NCBI RefSeq assembly: GCF_014596525.1
Contig: NZ_MSJP01000028.1
Location: 25,944-89,943, forward strand
Length of the DNA stretch: 64,000 nt
Reading direction: 5' to 3'
Origin: Streptomyces sp. CBMA291
GTDB taxonomy: Bacteria > Actinomycetota > Actinomycetes > Streptomycetales > Streptomycetaceae
The notes beneath the pieces were generated by a model that saw nothing but the letters and a program-made list of their open reading frames with translations, did no database searches and was not told where the DNA came from. The translations under genes and the position numbers were made by a program. Shown piece after piece: positions 7,217 to 16,047 of this stretch (position 1 is its first letter; every line of letters starts with the position of its first letter).

Positions 7217-7912
7217 GTGCGGCTCGTCGTACGGACCCTCAGCGAGCTGTGCCTCACCGTCGGCACCCTGACCGTGCTCTTCGTCGTGTACGTCCTCCAC
7301 TGGACCGGCATCCAGGCCCGCGACGCCGGAGCCGGACGCATCGACACCCTCCAGCGGGAGTGGGCCGCCGCGAGCACCACCGCCCGGACCGGCCCCGAAG
7401 GCTCCCCCGGTCCTGCGGCCGGACCCGGTCCCCTCCCCTACGTCCCCGGCGAGGGCCTCGCCGTCATGTACGTCCCCCGGCTCGGCGCGGACTGGAAGTG
7501 GCCCGTCCTCGAAGGCACCGGACCGTCCGTCCTGCGCGAGGGCCTCGGGCACTACGCGGCCACCGCCCGCCTCGGCGCCACCGGAAACTTCTCCGTCGCG
7601 GGACACCGCCGCACCCACGGCGACCCCTTCAAGGACTTCCCCCGGCTGCGCCCCGGCGACGCGGTGGTCCTGACCGACGGGACGACCTGGTTCACCTACC
7701 GCGTCGACCGGGGCCCCTACCGGACCGTGCCCACCGACGTCGGGGTCGTCGCCCCCCTGCCCCGGAAGTCCGGATACGCCGGTCCCGGCCGCTATCTCAC
7801 CCTCACCACCTGCGACCCCGAGTGGGGCAGCAGCCACCGGCTCGTCGTCTGGGCCCACCTCGACTCCACCGCCCCGGCCGCCGACGGGCTCCCACCGGCT
7901 TTGGCGGGCTGA
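7217..7912 (+). CDS. Class E sortase (first of three)
   Basis: A 231-residue membrane-anchored sortase with one N-terminal membrane segment (SELCLTVGTLTVLFVVYVLHW) and the sortase fold after residue 75. The catalytic triad is His130 (AGHRRTHG), Cys199 (LTLTTC) and Arg208 (SSHR). The TLTTC signature and Streptomyces context indicate class E, which joins LAXTG-bearing proteins such as chaplins to the cell wall. It is more divergent than the two downstream copies, with Trp-rich insertions (WKWPVLEG). GTG start at 7217, 43 bp after the DUF881 gene. Confidence 0.92.
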   Translation: MRLVVRTLSELCLTVGTLTVLFVVYVLHWTGIQARDAGAGRIDTLQREWAAASTTARTGPEGSPGPAAGPGPLPYVPGEGLAVMYVPRLGADWKWPVLEGTGPSVLREGLGHYAATARLGATGNFSVAGHRRTHGDPFKDFPRLRPGDAVVLTDGTTWFTYRVDRGPYRTVPTDVGVVAPLPRKSGYAGPGRYLTLTTCDPEWGSSHRLVVWAHLDSTAPAADGLPPALAG

Positions 7913-7976
7913 CCCCCCACGGGCCCCTCGCCCCGTACTCTGGTCCCCGTAACGAACGGAAGGGGCGGTCGACGTC

Positions 7977-8138
7977 ATGTACGGCTGGATCTGGCGGCAT
8001 CTGCCGGGCAACGCGTGGGTACGGGCGCTGATCTCGATCGTGCTGGTCCTGGCGATCGTCTACGCCCTCTTCCAGTACGTGTTCCCCTGGGCGGAGCCGC
8101 TGCTTCCGTTCAACGATGTGACGGTGGACGGCCAGTGA
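7977..8138 (+). CDS. Small membrane protein, 53 residues
   Basis: A short open reading frame MYGWIWRHLPGNAWVRALISI... ending FNDVTVDGQ, with one strong membrane segment (LISIVLVLAIVYALFQYVF) and aromatic-rich flanks. The ATG has GGAAGGGG upstream, and the stop overlaps the GTG start of the glutaminase gene by 4 bp (GTGA), so it is very probably translated and coupled. No function known to me; it sits between sortase and pabA-type genes. Confidence 0.75.
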   Translation: MYGWIWRHLPGNAWVRALISIVLVLAIVYALFQYVFPWAEPLLPFNDVTVDGQ

Positions 8139-8773
8139 GCGCGCGAATTCTCGTCGTCGACAACTACGACAGCTTCGTCTTCAACCTCGTTCAGTACCTC
8201 TACCAGCTCGGCGCCGAGTGCGAAGTCCTGCGCAACGACGAGGTCGAGCTGAGCCACGCCCAGGACGGCTTCGACGGCGTCCTGCTCTCGCCCGGACCCG
8301 GCACGCCCGAGCAGGCGGGGATCTGCGTCGACATGGTCCGGCACTGCGCCGAGACCGGCGTGCCCGTCTTCGGCGTCTGCCTCGGCATGCAGTCGATGGC
8401 CGTCGCGTACGGCGGAGTCGTCGACCGCGCGCCCGAGCTGCTGCACGGCAAGACCTCCCCCGTCACCCACGGGGGCCAGGGCGTCTTCACCGGGCTCCCC
8501 TCGCCGTTCACCGCGACCCGCTACCACTCGCTGGCCGCCGAGCCCACCGCCCTGCCGGACGTGCTCGAAGTGACCGCGCGGACCGAGGACGGCATCATCA
8601 TGGGCCTGCGACACCGGGAACTGGCCGTCGAAGGCGTCCAGTTCCACCCGGAATCCGTCCTCACCGAGCACGGCCACCGGATGCTGGCCAACTGGCTGGA
8701 GCAGTGCGGCGACACCGGGGCGGTCTGCCGCTCGACGGGGCTCGCGCCGGTGGTGGGCAAGGCCGTCGCGTGA
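8135..8773 (+). CDS. pabA: Aminodeoxychorismate/anthranilate synthase glutaminase subunit
   Basis: A 212-residue class I glutamine amidotransferase that hydrolyses glutamine and hands ammonia to a chorismate-using partner. Motifs: VDNYDSFVFNLVQYL at the N-terminus, LSPGPGTPEQAG oxyanion region, nucleophile Cys in FGVCLGMQSMA, and the His/Glu pair in GVQFHPESVLTEHG. PabA and TrpG cannot be told apart by sequence alone, and no component I gene is nearby; I lean to PabA/folate. It is overlapped at both ends by 4 bp (GTGA), an odd lodging between membrane and sortase genes. Confidence 0.88.
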   Translation: MSARILVVDNYDSFVFNLVQYLYQLGAECEVLRNDEVELSHAQDGFDGVLLSPGPGTPEQAGICVDMVRHCAETGVPVFGVCLGMQSMAVAYGGVVDRAPELLHGKTSPVTHGGQGVFTGLPSPFTATRYHSLAAEPTALPDVLEVTARTEDGIIMGLRHRELAVEGVQFHPESVLTEHGHRMLANWLEQCGDTGAVCRSTGLAPVVGKAVA

Positions 8774-10062
8774 CGACGGGCTCTCCGTGGTTCCGGGCGA
8801 ACGACGAGCCCGGCCCCGAGCCGATACCCCAGGACCCCCACGGGCCGCGCCCCCCCGCCCCCGCGCCGGGATACGGACAGCCGCCCACACAGGGATACGG
8901 CCCCGGGCAGGAGTACCCACCCGGCTACGCCGAGCCCACCGGGCAGGGCCCCGCGTCCGGCTACGGAGAGCCCGCCTACGGAGAGTCCGGTTACGGGGAG
9001 CCCGGTTACGGAGAGCCCGGTTACGGGGAGCCGTCCCCGCACCCGTACGGGCAGGCCCCCGCGCCCCATCCGTACGAGGAGACCTACGCGGGGCCCTACA
9101 CGCCCCCGTACGAGCCGCCCGAGACGTCCGAGGCACCCGAGGCCGCTGTGGAGACGACAGCGCTTCTGGAGGCCGTGGAGCCGCTTCCCGGGCCGGACCA
9201 GACCGCGGGCACGGGTCCGCTTCCCGGCCCCGGCCGGGCCGAGCGGCGCCGCGCCGCCGCCAAGGGCGGCCGTGCCAAGGGCCGTAGAGGCGCCCCCGCG
9301 CCCCCGCCCCCGCCCGGCGCCGGATCCCCCGCCGCCCCGCTCTCCCGCGTCGAGGCCCGGCGCGCCGCCCGCGCCGCCAAGGAGAGCGTCGGCGTCGTCG
9401 CCAGCCGGGTCGTCGGCGAACTCTTCATCACCTTCGGCGTCGTCATGCTCCTCTTCGTCACCTACCAGCTCTGGTGGACGAACGTGCTGGCCGGTCAGGA
9501 GACCGACCGGGCCAAGGCGCAGATCGAGGACACCTGGGCCAAGGGCGAGCAGGGCGGGGCCGAACCCGACGCCTTCGAACCCGGCCAGGGCTTCGCCATC
9601 ATGTACATCCCCAAGCTGGACGTCGTCGTCCCCATCGCCGAGGGCACCAACAAGACCAAGGTCCTCGACAAGGGCATGGTCGGCCACTACGGCGAGGGCG
9701 GCCTCAAGACGGCCATGCCCTCCGACAAGCAGGGCAACTTCGCCGTCGCAGGCCACCGCAACACGCACGGCGAGCCCTTCCGGTACGTCAACCGGCTGAA
9801 GCCCGGCGACCCGATCGTCGTCGAGACCCGCAACACCTACTACACCTACGAGATGGCGAGCATCCTCCCGCAGACCTCGCCCTCGAACGTCTCCGTCATC
9901 GACCCGGTGCCGAAGGCCTCGGGCTTCACGAAACCCGGCCGGTACATCACGCTGACCACCTGCACCCCCGAATTCACCAGCACCTACCGCATGATCGTGT
10001 GGGGAAAGCTGGTCGACGAGCGCCCGCGGAGCAAGGGAAAGCCCCCGGCGCTCGTAGGCTGA
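8770..10062 (+). CDS. srtE1: Class E sortase with long Pro/Gly/Tyr-rich N-terminal extension
   Basis: A 430-residue sortase. Residues 1-210 are a cytoplasmic low-complexity region with GYGEP-type repeats (about 67-94), then Arg/Ala-rich segments, a membrane segment (ELFITFGVVMLLFVTYQLWW) and the sortase domain. Catalytic residues: His in AVAGHRNTHG, Cys398 (ITLTTC) and Arg407 (TYR). It corresponds to SrtE1, one of two S. coelicolor sortases that attach long chaplins; this name rests on recalled gene order. The GTG start overlaps the pabA stop (GTGA). The proline/tyrosine-rich tail resembles kinase or FHA-linked linkers. Confidence 0.9.
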   Translation: MTTGSPWFRANDEPGPEPIPQDPHGPRPPAPAPGYGQPPTQGYGPGQEYPPGYAEPTGQGPASGYGEPAYGESGYGEPGYGEPGYGEPSPHPYGQAPAPHPYEETYAGPYTPPYEPPETSEAPEAAVETTALLEAVEPLPGPDQTAGTGPLPGPGRAERRRAAAKGGRAKGRRGAPAPPPPPGAGSPAAPLSRVEARRAARAAKESVGVVASRVVGELFITFGVVMLLFVTYQLWWTNVLAGQETDRAKAQIEDTWAKGEQGGAEPDAFEPGQGFAIMYIPKLDVVVPIAEGTNKTKVLDKGMVGHYGEGGLKTAMPSDKQGNFAVAGHRNTHGEPFRYVNRLKPGDPIVVETRNTYYTYEMASILPQTSPSNVSVIDPVPKASGFTKPGRYITLTTCTPEFTSTYRMIVWGKLVDERPRSKGKPPALVG

Positions 10063-10110
10063 GTCCGCACATTTCCGGAACATCTCCGGACAGGACGACG
10101 GGACGACCTC

Positions 10111-10788
10111 GTGGCACGCGCGCGCAACCGGATCGCCGGGTTCATCAGCTTCCTCGGCGAACTCCTCATCACGGCGGGCCTGGTGCTCGGCCTCTTCGTC
10201 GCCTACTCCCTGTGGTGGACGAACGTGCTCGCCGACCGCGCCGCCGACAAGGACGGCGCCCAGGTCCGCGGCCACTGGGCCGAGGAGAGCCCCGGAGCGC
10301 TCGACACCAAGGACGGCATCGGCTTCCTCCACGTACCGGCGATGAAGAACGGCGAGGTCCTCGTCAAACAGGGCGTCGGCACGGACGTCCTCAACCACGG
10401 CGTCGCCGGGGTCTACGACGACCCGATCAAGGCGGCCCTCCCGCAGGAGAAGCAGGGCAACTTCACGCTCGCCGCCCACCGGGACGGACACGGCGCCAAA
10501 TTCCACAACATCCACAAGTTGAGGATCGGCGATCCGATCGTCTTCGAGACCAAGGACACCTGGTACGTCTACAAGGTCTACGAGACCCTGCCGGAGACCA
10601 CCAAGTACAACGTGGACGTCCTCCAGCCGGTCCCGCTGGAATCCGGCAAGACCAAGCCCGGCCGGTACATCACGCTGACCACCTGCACCCCGATGTACAC
10701 CTCCGACTACCGCTACATCGTCTGGGGCGAGCTGGAGCGCACCGAGAAGGTCGACGCCGCGCGCACGCCCCCGGCCGAACTCCGCTGA
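10111..10788 (+). CDS. srtE2: Class E sortase (third of three)
   Basis: A 225-residue sortase starting almost at the membrane segment (FLGELLITAGLVLGLFVAYSLWW). Catalytic residues: His123 (AAHRDGHG), Cys192 (ITLTTC) and Arg201 (DYRYIVWG). It is very close to the membrane and catalytic parts of the preceding gene (shared ELLIT, LWWTNVLA, KPGRYITLTTCTP), so the two arose by tandem duplication. Probable SrtE2. It lies 48 bp after srtE1 and is followed by two adjacent hairpins separating it from convergent pknB. Confidence 0.92.
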   Translation: MARARNRIAGFISFLGELLITAGLVLGLFVAYSLWWTNVLADRAADKDGAQVRGHWAEESPGALDTKDGIGFLHVPAMKNGEVLVKQGVGTDVLNHGVAGVYDDPIKAALPQEKQGNFTLAAHRDGHGAKFHNIHKLRIGDPIVFETKDTWYVYKVYETLPETTKYNVDVLQPVPLESGKTKPGRYITLTTCTPMYTSDYRYIVWGELERTEKVDAARTPPAELR

Positions 10789-10816
10789 CCGCTCCGCCGG
10801 GGAACCGGACGGACAA

Positions 10817-10853
10817 GAGGGCCCCGGCATCCTGTGCGGATGCCGGGGCCCTC
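10817..10853. terminator. Hairpin terminator after the sortase operon
   Basis: 16-bp perfect arms (GAGGGCCCCGGCATCC, 10817-10832 and 10838-10853) with a 5-nt loop TGTGC. It lies 29 bp after the srtE2 stop. Confidence 0.85.
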
Positions 10854-10881
10854 CCCGTCCCACCGGATCCGGTGGGACGGG
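10854..10881. terminator. 28-bp perfect palindrome beside the first hairpin
   Basis: CCCGTCCCACCGGA followed at once by its reverse complement, ending 2 bp before the pknB stop codon on the other strand. It adjoins the previous hairpin with no gap, giving a double terminator for convergent operons. Confidence 0.75.
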
Positions 10882-10882
10882 C

Positions 10883-12973
10883 TCAGTCGAAGAGACCGGC
10901 GCCCGGGAAGCCGGGGTTGCCGCCAGGGTTGCCCCCGTCGCCGTTGCCCCCGCCGTTGTCGCCGCCGTTGTTTCCGGGACCACCGTTGCCGGGGCCGTTG
11001 CCGCCGAGGGTGTACACGACCACCGTGTCCCCGGTGTTGACCATCTGACCGGCCCCCGGGTTCGCGCCGATCACCCGGTCGTCCTCGCCGCCCGAACCCT
11101 GCTGCTGGACGACCAGGCCCATGGCCTCAAGCTGCTGCTTGACGTCCTTGAACTTCTTGCCGCCGATGTCGGTGGGGATCTGGACCTGCGTCTGCTGCGG
11201 GCCCTTGGAGACGCGCAGCTTCACCGTGGTGTCCTGCGGCGCCGACGCGTTCCCCTCCGGGGTCTGCGCCAGGACCTGGTCCTTGGGCTGCTCGCTGTCG
11301 ACGTACTCCGTCGTCACGTTGAAGCCCAGCTGCTTGAGCTGCTGCTCCGCCTGCGACACCGGGTTGCCGACCACGACCGGCACCGTCTTCAGCTTCTGCT
11401 TCGAAACGGTGATCGTCACCTCGGAGTTCTTCTCCGCCTTGGTGCCGCCGTCCGGGTTCTGGCGCAGGACCGAACCGGGATCCTTGTCGGACTCCTCCTG
11501 CTCGACCTTCACCTTGAAGCCCTTGGACTTCAGGGAGTCCTCGGCGCGCTCCTGCGACTGCTCGACGACATCCGGGACCTCAAGGAGGGGCGCGCCCTCG
11601 GAGACGTACACCTGGACCGTGCCGTCGGTGTCCATCTTCGCGATGTTGTCGGCGACCGGGGTCTGACGGCAGATCGAGCCCTTGGGCTGGTCGCAGCGCT
11701 CGGTTCCGGCCTGGAGGACCTTCACCGACGCGTTGGCCGCGAGGCCCTGCGCCCCCTCCATGGTCTGGCCGACCAGTTGCGGGACGACGACCTGCGGGTT
11801 CTTGTCCTTCTTGTCGAAGAGGGAGACGACGATGAAGACCGCGCCGACCAGCAGTATGACGGCCGCCACGACCAGCATGATGGTCGAGGTGTTGGACTTC
11901 TTCTGGCCGCCCCTGCCGCGCCGGTCCGGGCGGTCGTCGTAACCGCCGTAGCCCCCGTAACCGCCGTCGTTCGGGTTGACCGGCGGCATCATCGAGGTCT
12001 GGCCGGCCGGGTCGCTCTGGTGCAGCGCCGTCGTCGGCTGGTCCTCCGGCGGATAGCCGCCGTAGCCGCCGCCGTACACGGGCGCGCCCGCCATGCCCAT
12101 CCCGATGCCCATCGCGGCGGCTGCCGCGACCGGCTGCCCGTCGAGGCACGCCTCGATGTCCGCGCGCATCTCGTCGGCGGACTGGTAGCGGTAGTCGGGG
12201 TCCTTGACCAGGGCCTTGAGGACGATGGCGTCCATCTCGGGCGTGATCTCGGGGTCGAAGTTGCTCGGCGGCTGCGGTTCCTCGCGTACGTGCTGGTACG
12301 CGACGGCGACCGGGGAGTCGCCGATGAAGGGCGGCCGGACGGTGAGCAGTTCGTAGAGCAGACAGCCGGTGGAGTACAGGTCGGAGCGGGCGTCGACCTG
12401 CTCGCCCTTGGCCTGCTCGGGGGAGAGGTACTGGGCCGTGCCGATCACCGCGGACGTCTGCGTCATGGTCATGCCCGAGTCGCCCATGGCGCGCGCGATG
12501 CCGAAGTCCATGACCTTGACCTGGCCGGTGCGGGTCAGCATGACGTTGGCGGGCTTGATGTCGCGGTGCACGATGCCGGCGCGGTGCGAGTACTCCAGTG
12601 CCTGGAGGATGCCGACCGTCATCTCCAGGGTGCGCTCGGGCAGCAGCTTGCGCCCGGAGTGCAGCAGCTCGCGCAGGGTCGACCCGTCGACGTACTCCAT
12701 CACGATGTACGGGATGGAGACCCCGTCGACGTAGTCCTCGCCGGTGTCGTAGACCGCGACGATCGCCGGATGGTTCAGCGAGGCGGCGGATTGTGCCTCA
12801 CGGCGGAACCGGGCCTGGAAGGACGGATCGCGGGCCAGGTCGGCCCGCAGCGTCTTCACGGCGACGGTGCGGCCGAGCCGGGTGTCCTGCCCGAGGTACA
12901 CCTCGGCCATGCCACCGCGGCCGAGCACCGAGCCCAGCTCGTACCGGCCGCCGAGGCGACGCGGCTCTTCCAT
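10883..12973 (-). CDS. pknB: PASTA-domain Ser/Thr protein kinase PknB
   Basis: A 696-residue membrane receptor kinase. The kinase domain (about 8-275) has the glycine loop LGRGGMAEVY, Lys40 (VAVK), HRDIKPANV with Asp138, DFG 156-158, an activation loop rich in Thr (MTMTQT) and SPEQAKG. A Gly/Tyr-rich linker follows, one membrane segment (about 364-384), then four PASTA repeats (from ~394 to ~660) that bind muropeptides or lipid II, and a Gly/Asn tail. It controls wall synthesis and division with PstP and the FHA proteins upstream. The start is set at the ATG before EEPRRLGG; a longer frame upstream lacks family similarity. Confidence 0.96.
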   Translation of the reverse strand: MEEPRRLGGRYELGSVLGRGGMAEVYLGQDTRLGRTVAVKTLRADLARDPSFQARFRREAQSAASLNHPAIVAVYDTGEDYVDGVSIPYIVMEYVDGSTLRELLHSGRKLLPERTLEMTVGILQALEYSHRAGIVHRDIKPANVMLTRTGQVKVMDFGIARAMGDSGMTMTQTSAVIGTAQYLSPEQAKGEQVDARSDLYSTGCLLYELLTVRPPFIGDSPVAVAYQHVREEPQPPSNFDPEITPEMDAIVLKALVKDPDYRYQSADEMRADIEACLDGQPVAAAAAMGIGMGMAGAPVYGGGYGGYPPEDQPTTALHQSDPAGQTSMMPPVNPNDGGYGGYGGYDDRPDRRGRGGQKKSNTSTIMLVVAAVILLVGAVFIVVSLFDKKDKNPQVVVPQLVGQTMEGAQGLAANASVKVLQAGTERCDQPKGSICRQTPVADNIAKMDTDGTVQVYVSEGAPLLEVPDVVEQSQERAEDSLKSKGFKVKVEQEESDKDPGSVLRQNPDGGTKAEKNSEVTITVSKQKLKTVPVVVGNPVSQAEQQLKQLGFNVTTEYVDSEQPKDQVLAQTPEGNASAPQDTTVKLRVSKGPQQTQVQIPTDIGGKKFKDVKQQLEAMGLVVQQQGSGGEDDRVIGANPGAGQMVNTGDTVVVYTLGGNGPGNGGPGNNGGDNGGGNGDGGNPGGNPGFPGAGLFD

Positions 12974-13115
12974 AGCTAATCCAGCCCTCTCCGTCTGTCC
13001 CGACCGCACCCATGGGTGGTCCGGCGGTGTGTGCTGTTCGCGCATACGGTACCGGCCCGGGGCATGCCGTCCGCCAGGGACCGGTGCCCGATACCCGACC
13101 GGTACACGAGTGGGA

Positions 13116-14582
13116 TCAGCCCTTGGTCTTCATGACCGCCTTCATGACGGCCTTCGCGATCGGGGCGGCGAGACCGCCACCGCTGATGTCCTCGCGGTCG
13201 GTGCCCTGGGAGTCCTCGACGACGACGGCGACCGCGACCGGGGAGCCCTCGGCGGTCTTCGCGTACGAGATGAACCAGGCGTACGGGCGCTTGGCGTTCT
13301 TCTCGCCGTGCTGGGCCGTACCCGTCTTGCCGCCGACCCTGACGCCGTCCATGTGCAGATCGGCGTTGCCGCCGGTGCCCTTGGTGACGACGCTCTCCAT
13401 CATCTGCTGGAGGAGCTGGGCGTTCTTCGGCGAGACCGGGCGGCTCATCTCCTTGGGCTCGTTCTGCTTGACGAGGTCGACGTTCGGGGCGCGCAGCTGG
13501 TCGATCATGTACGGCTGCATCAGCTTGCCGTCGTTGGCGATCGCCGCCGTGACCATCGCCATCTGGAGCGGGGTGGTCGCGGTGTTGAACTGGCCGATCG
13601 AGGAGAGCGCGTTGCCGCCGCGGTCGGCCTTCTTGTCGTAGACCGAGGCGGAGGAGCGGACCGGGGTGAACTGCTCGGCGTTGAAACCGAACTTCTCGGC
13701 CATCTCGACCATCTTGTCGCGGCCCACGTCGTCGCCGAGCTTGGCGAAGACCGAGTTGCAGGAGACTTCCAGGGCGCGGGTGAGGGTGGCGTTGGCGCAG
13801 CCCTGGGCGTGGTTGATCATCTCCCGGTTGGAGAGGGGGATCTTCCAGCCCTCGGGGGTGTCGGTCGCCGCGTTGATGTCGGTGACCTTGCCGTTCTCCA
13901 GTGCGGCGGCGGCGGTGACGACCTTGAAGACGGAGCCGGGGGGGTAGGTCTCGCGCAGGGCGCGGTTCAGCTTCGGCTTGTTCTTGTCCTTCTCCAGGGC
14001 CACCCAGGCCTTCTCGTCCTCGCCGGAGTATCCGGCGAAGGAGGAGGGGTCGTACGAGGGGGTGGAGGCCAGCGCGAGGATCTTGCCGGTCGTCGGTTCG
14101 ATGGCGACGACGGCGCCGGTCTTCTTGCCGAGCCCCTCGAAAGCGGCCTTCTGCGCGGCGCCGTTGAGGGTGGTGACGACGTCGCCGCCCTTCTTCTGCT
14201 CGCCGGTGAACATGGCGAGCGTGCGGTCGAAGAAGAGCCGGTCGTCGTTGCCGGTGAGGATGCCGTCCTCGATCTTCTCGATCTGGTTGGCGTCGTACGC
14301 CTGCGAGGCGTAGCCGGTCACCGGGGCCCACATGGGGCCGTCGATGTAGGTGCGCTTGAACTTGTAGAACGTGTCCTTGGAGTCGACGGAGCCGGTGATG
14401 GGCTTGCCGTCGACGATGATGTTGCCGCGCTCGTTCGCGTACCGCTCGATCTGCACCCGGCGGTTCTTGGGGTGGGAGGTCAGCTCGTCGGCGCGGACGA
14501 ACTGGAGCCAGTTGTCGCGCAGGAGCAGGGCGAGGACGAGCAGGCCACAGAAGATCGCGACCCGCCGCAGCGGCTTGTTCAC
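13116..14582 (-). CDS. pbpA: Penicillin-binding protein 2-type transpeptidase PbpA
   Basis: A 488-residue class B penicillin-binding protein that cross-links peptidoglycan. It has an N-terminal membrane anchor (VAIFCGLLVLALLL) and transpeptidase motifs Ser217-Val-Phe-Lys220 (PPGSVFK), Ser274-Cys-Asn276 and Lys-Thr-Gly in GGKTGTAQ. Length fits actinobacterial PbpA. The GTG start overlaps the stop of the SEDS gene by 4 bp (GTGA), the usual coupling of a SEDS polymerase with its partner transpeptidase. Reading frames starting further upstream are shadows of rodA. Confidence 0.95.
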   Translation of the reverse strand: MNKPLRRVAIFCGLLVLALLLRDNWLQFVRADELTSHPKNRRVQIERYANERGNIIVDGKPITGSVDSKDTFYKFKRTYIDGPMWAPVTGYASQAYDANQIEKIEDGILTGNDDRLFFDRTLAMFTGEQKKGGDVVTTLNGAAQKAAFEGLGKKTGAVVAIEPTTGKILALASTPSYDPSSFAGYSGEDEKAWVALEKDKNKPKLNRALRETYPPGSVFKVVTAAAALENGKVTDINAATDTPEGWKIPLSNREMINHAQGCANATLTRALEVSCNSVFAKLGDDVGRDKMVEMAEKFGFNAEQFTPVRSSASVYDKKADRGGNALSSIGQFNTATTPLQMAMVTAAIANDGKLMQPYMIDQLRAPNVDLVKQNEPKEMSRPVSPKNAQLLQQMMESVVTKGTGGNADLHMDGVRVGGKTGTAQHGEKNAKRPYAWFISYAKTAEGSPVAVAVVVEDSQGTDREDISGGGLAAPIAKAVMKAVMKTKG

Positions 14583-16021
14583 GGACGGACCACCTGGGTC
14601 ATCTCGGCGTCGGGGGACGGGGCGGGCGCGGGCGCGGGGCGGCGCGCGGTGTCGCTGATCCGGATCAGGATGCCGATCAGGGCCCAGTTCGCGATCACGG
14701 AGGAACCGCCGTACGCGAGGAACGGCATGGTCATACCGGTGAGCGGGATGAGGCCCATGACACCGCCGGCGACGACGAAGATCTGGAGGGCGAAGGCGCC
14801 GGAGAGGCCCATCGCGAGCAGCTTGCCGAAGGGGTCGCGGGCGGCGAGGGCGGTGCGGACACCGCGCTCGACGATCAGACCGTAGAGCAGCAGGAAGACC
14901 ATCACACCGGCGAGGCCGAGTTCCTCGCCGACGGTGGCGAAGATGAAGTCGGAGTTCGCGGCGAAGCCGATGAGGTCGGAGTTGCCCTGGCCGAGACCGG
15001 TGCCGAGGATGCCGCCGGAGCCGAACGACATCAGGACCTGGGTCATCTGGTCGCAGGCGTACGCCATGTTGGTGCCGGGAGGAGCCGTCTTCAGACACTC
15101 GAAGGGGTCGATCCAGGCCGCCACGCGGGACTGGACGTGGCTGGCGAAGGAGCTGACGGCGACCGCGCCGCCCGACGCCATCAGCAGACCCATGACGATC
15201 CAGCTGGTCCGCTCGGTGGCCACGTACAGCATGATCACGAACATGCCGAAGAACAGCAGCGAGGTGCCGAGGTCGTTCTCGAAGACCAGGATGAGGAGGC
15301 TGACCGCCCAGATCGTGAGGATCGGGCCGAGGTCGCGGCCACGCGGCAGGTAGAGCCCCATGAACCGGCGGCTGGCCAGTGCCAGCGCGTCCCGCTTCAC
15401 CATCAGATAACCGGAGAAGAACACGGCGAGGACCAGCTTGGCGAACTCGCCGGGCTGGATGGAGAAGCCGCCGACGTTGATCCAGATCTTGGCGCCGAAG
15501 ACGTCCGTGCCCAGACCGGGGACGAGCGGCAGCAGCAGCAGGACGAGCGCGACCGCCATCGAGATGTACGTGTAGCGCTGGAGGATCCGGTGGTCCTTCA
15601 GGACCAGCAGCACGCCGATGAGCATGGCGACGCCGATCGCCGAGTACATCATCTGACTGGGGGCGTCGGGGCTGAAACTGCCGTGCTCCCGGATGGACTT
15701 GGCGATCAGCCGGGGCGACTGGTCGAGCCGCCAGATCAGCACCAGGCCGAGCCCGTTGAGCAGGGTCGCGAGGGGCAGCAGCAGCGGGTCCGCGTACGGT
15801 GCCCACTTCCGCACCACCAGGTGCGCGACACCCGCGAGCAGGGTCAGGCCGAGGCCGTAACCGAGCATGCCTGCCGGGACCTTGCCGTCGATGGCCAGGC
15901 CCACGTTGAGGTACGCGAACACCGGGATGACGACGGCGAACGCGAGCAGCGCCAGCTCCGTGTTGCGGCGGCTCGGTGCCTCGATCGCGCCGATCGTGGT
16001 CGTGTTGGTGACAACGCTCAT
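14579..16021 (-). CDS. rodA: SEDS-family peptidoglycan polymerase (RodA/FtsW)
   Basis: A 480-residue multi-pass SEDS protein: about twelve membrane segments, with family signatures GAKIWINVGGFSIQPGEFAKL, FENDLGTSLLFFGMF, GLGQGNSDLIGFAANSDFIFATVGEELGL and TGMTMPFLAYGGSSVIANW. These polymerise lipid II glycan strands with a class B PBP partner, here the overlapping pbpA. RodA versus FtsW cannot be fixed by sequence alone; pknB-cluster position is the usual actinobacterial RodA locus. The ATG at 16021 matches family starts. It lies 26 bp after pstP. Confidence 0.93.
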   Translation of the reverse strand: MSVVTNTTTIGAIEAPSRRNTELALLAFAVVIPVFAYLNVGLAIDGKVPAGMLGYGLGLTLLAGVAHLVVRKWAPYADPLLLPLATLLNGLGLVLIWRLDQSPRLIAKSIREHGSFSPDAPSQMMYSAIGVAMLIGVLLVLKDHRILQRYTYISMAVALVLLLLPLVPGLGTDVFGAKIWINVGGFSIQPGEFAKLVLAVFFSGYLMVKRDALALASRRFMGLYLPRGRDLGPILTIWAVSLLILVFENDLGTSLLFFGMFVIMLYVATERTSWIVMGLLMASGGAVAVSSFASHVQSRVAAWIDPFECLKTAPPGTNMAYACDQMTQVLMSFGSGGILGTGLGQGNSDLIGFAANSDFIFATVGEELGLAGVMVFLLLYGLIVERGVRTALAARDPFGKLLAMGLSGAFALQIFVVAGGVMGLIPLTGMTMPFLAYGGSSVIANWALIGILIRISDTARRPAPAPAPSPDAEMTQVVRP

Positions 16022-16047
16022 GGTGGTGAAAGGCCCCCTACGGGTGC

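Noticed and set aside
8521..10983. An 820-residue open frame on the minus strand over the sortase genes
   Set aside because: Antisense shadow of pabA and two sortases; low-complexity translation and no ribosome site.
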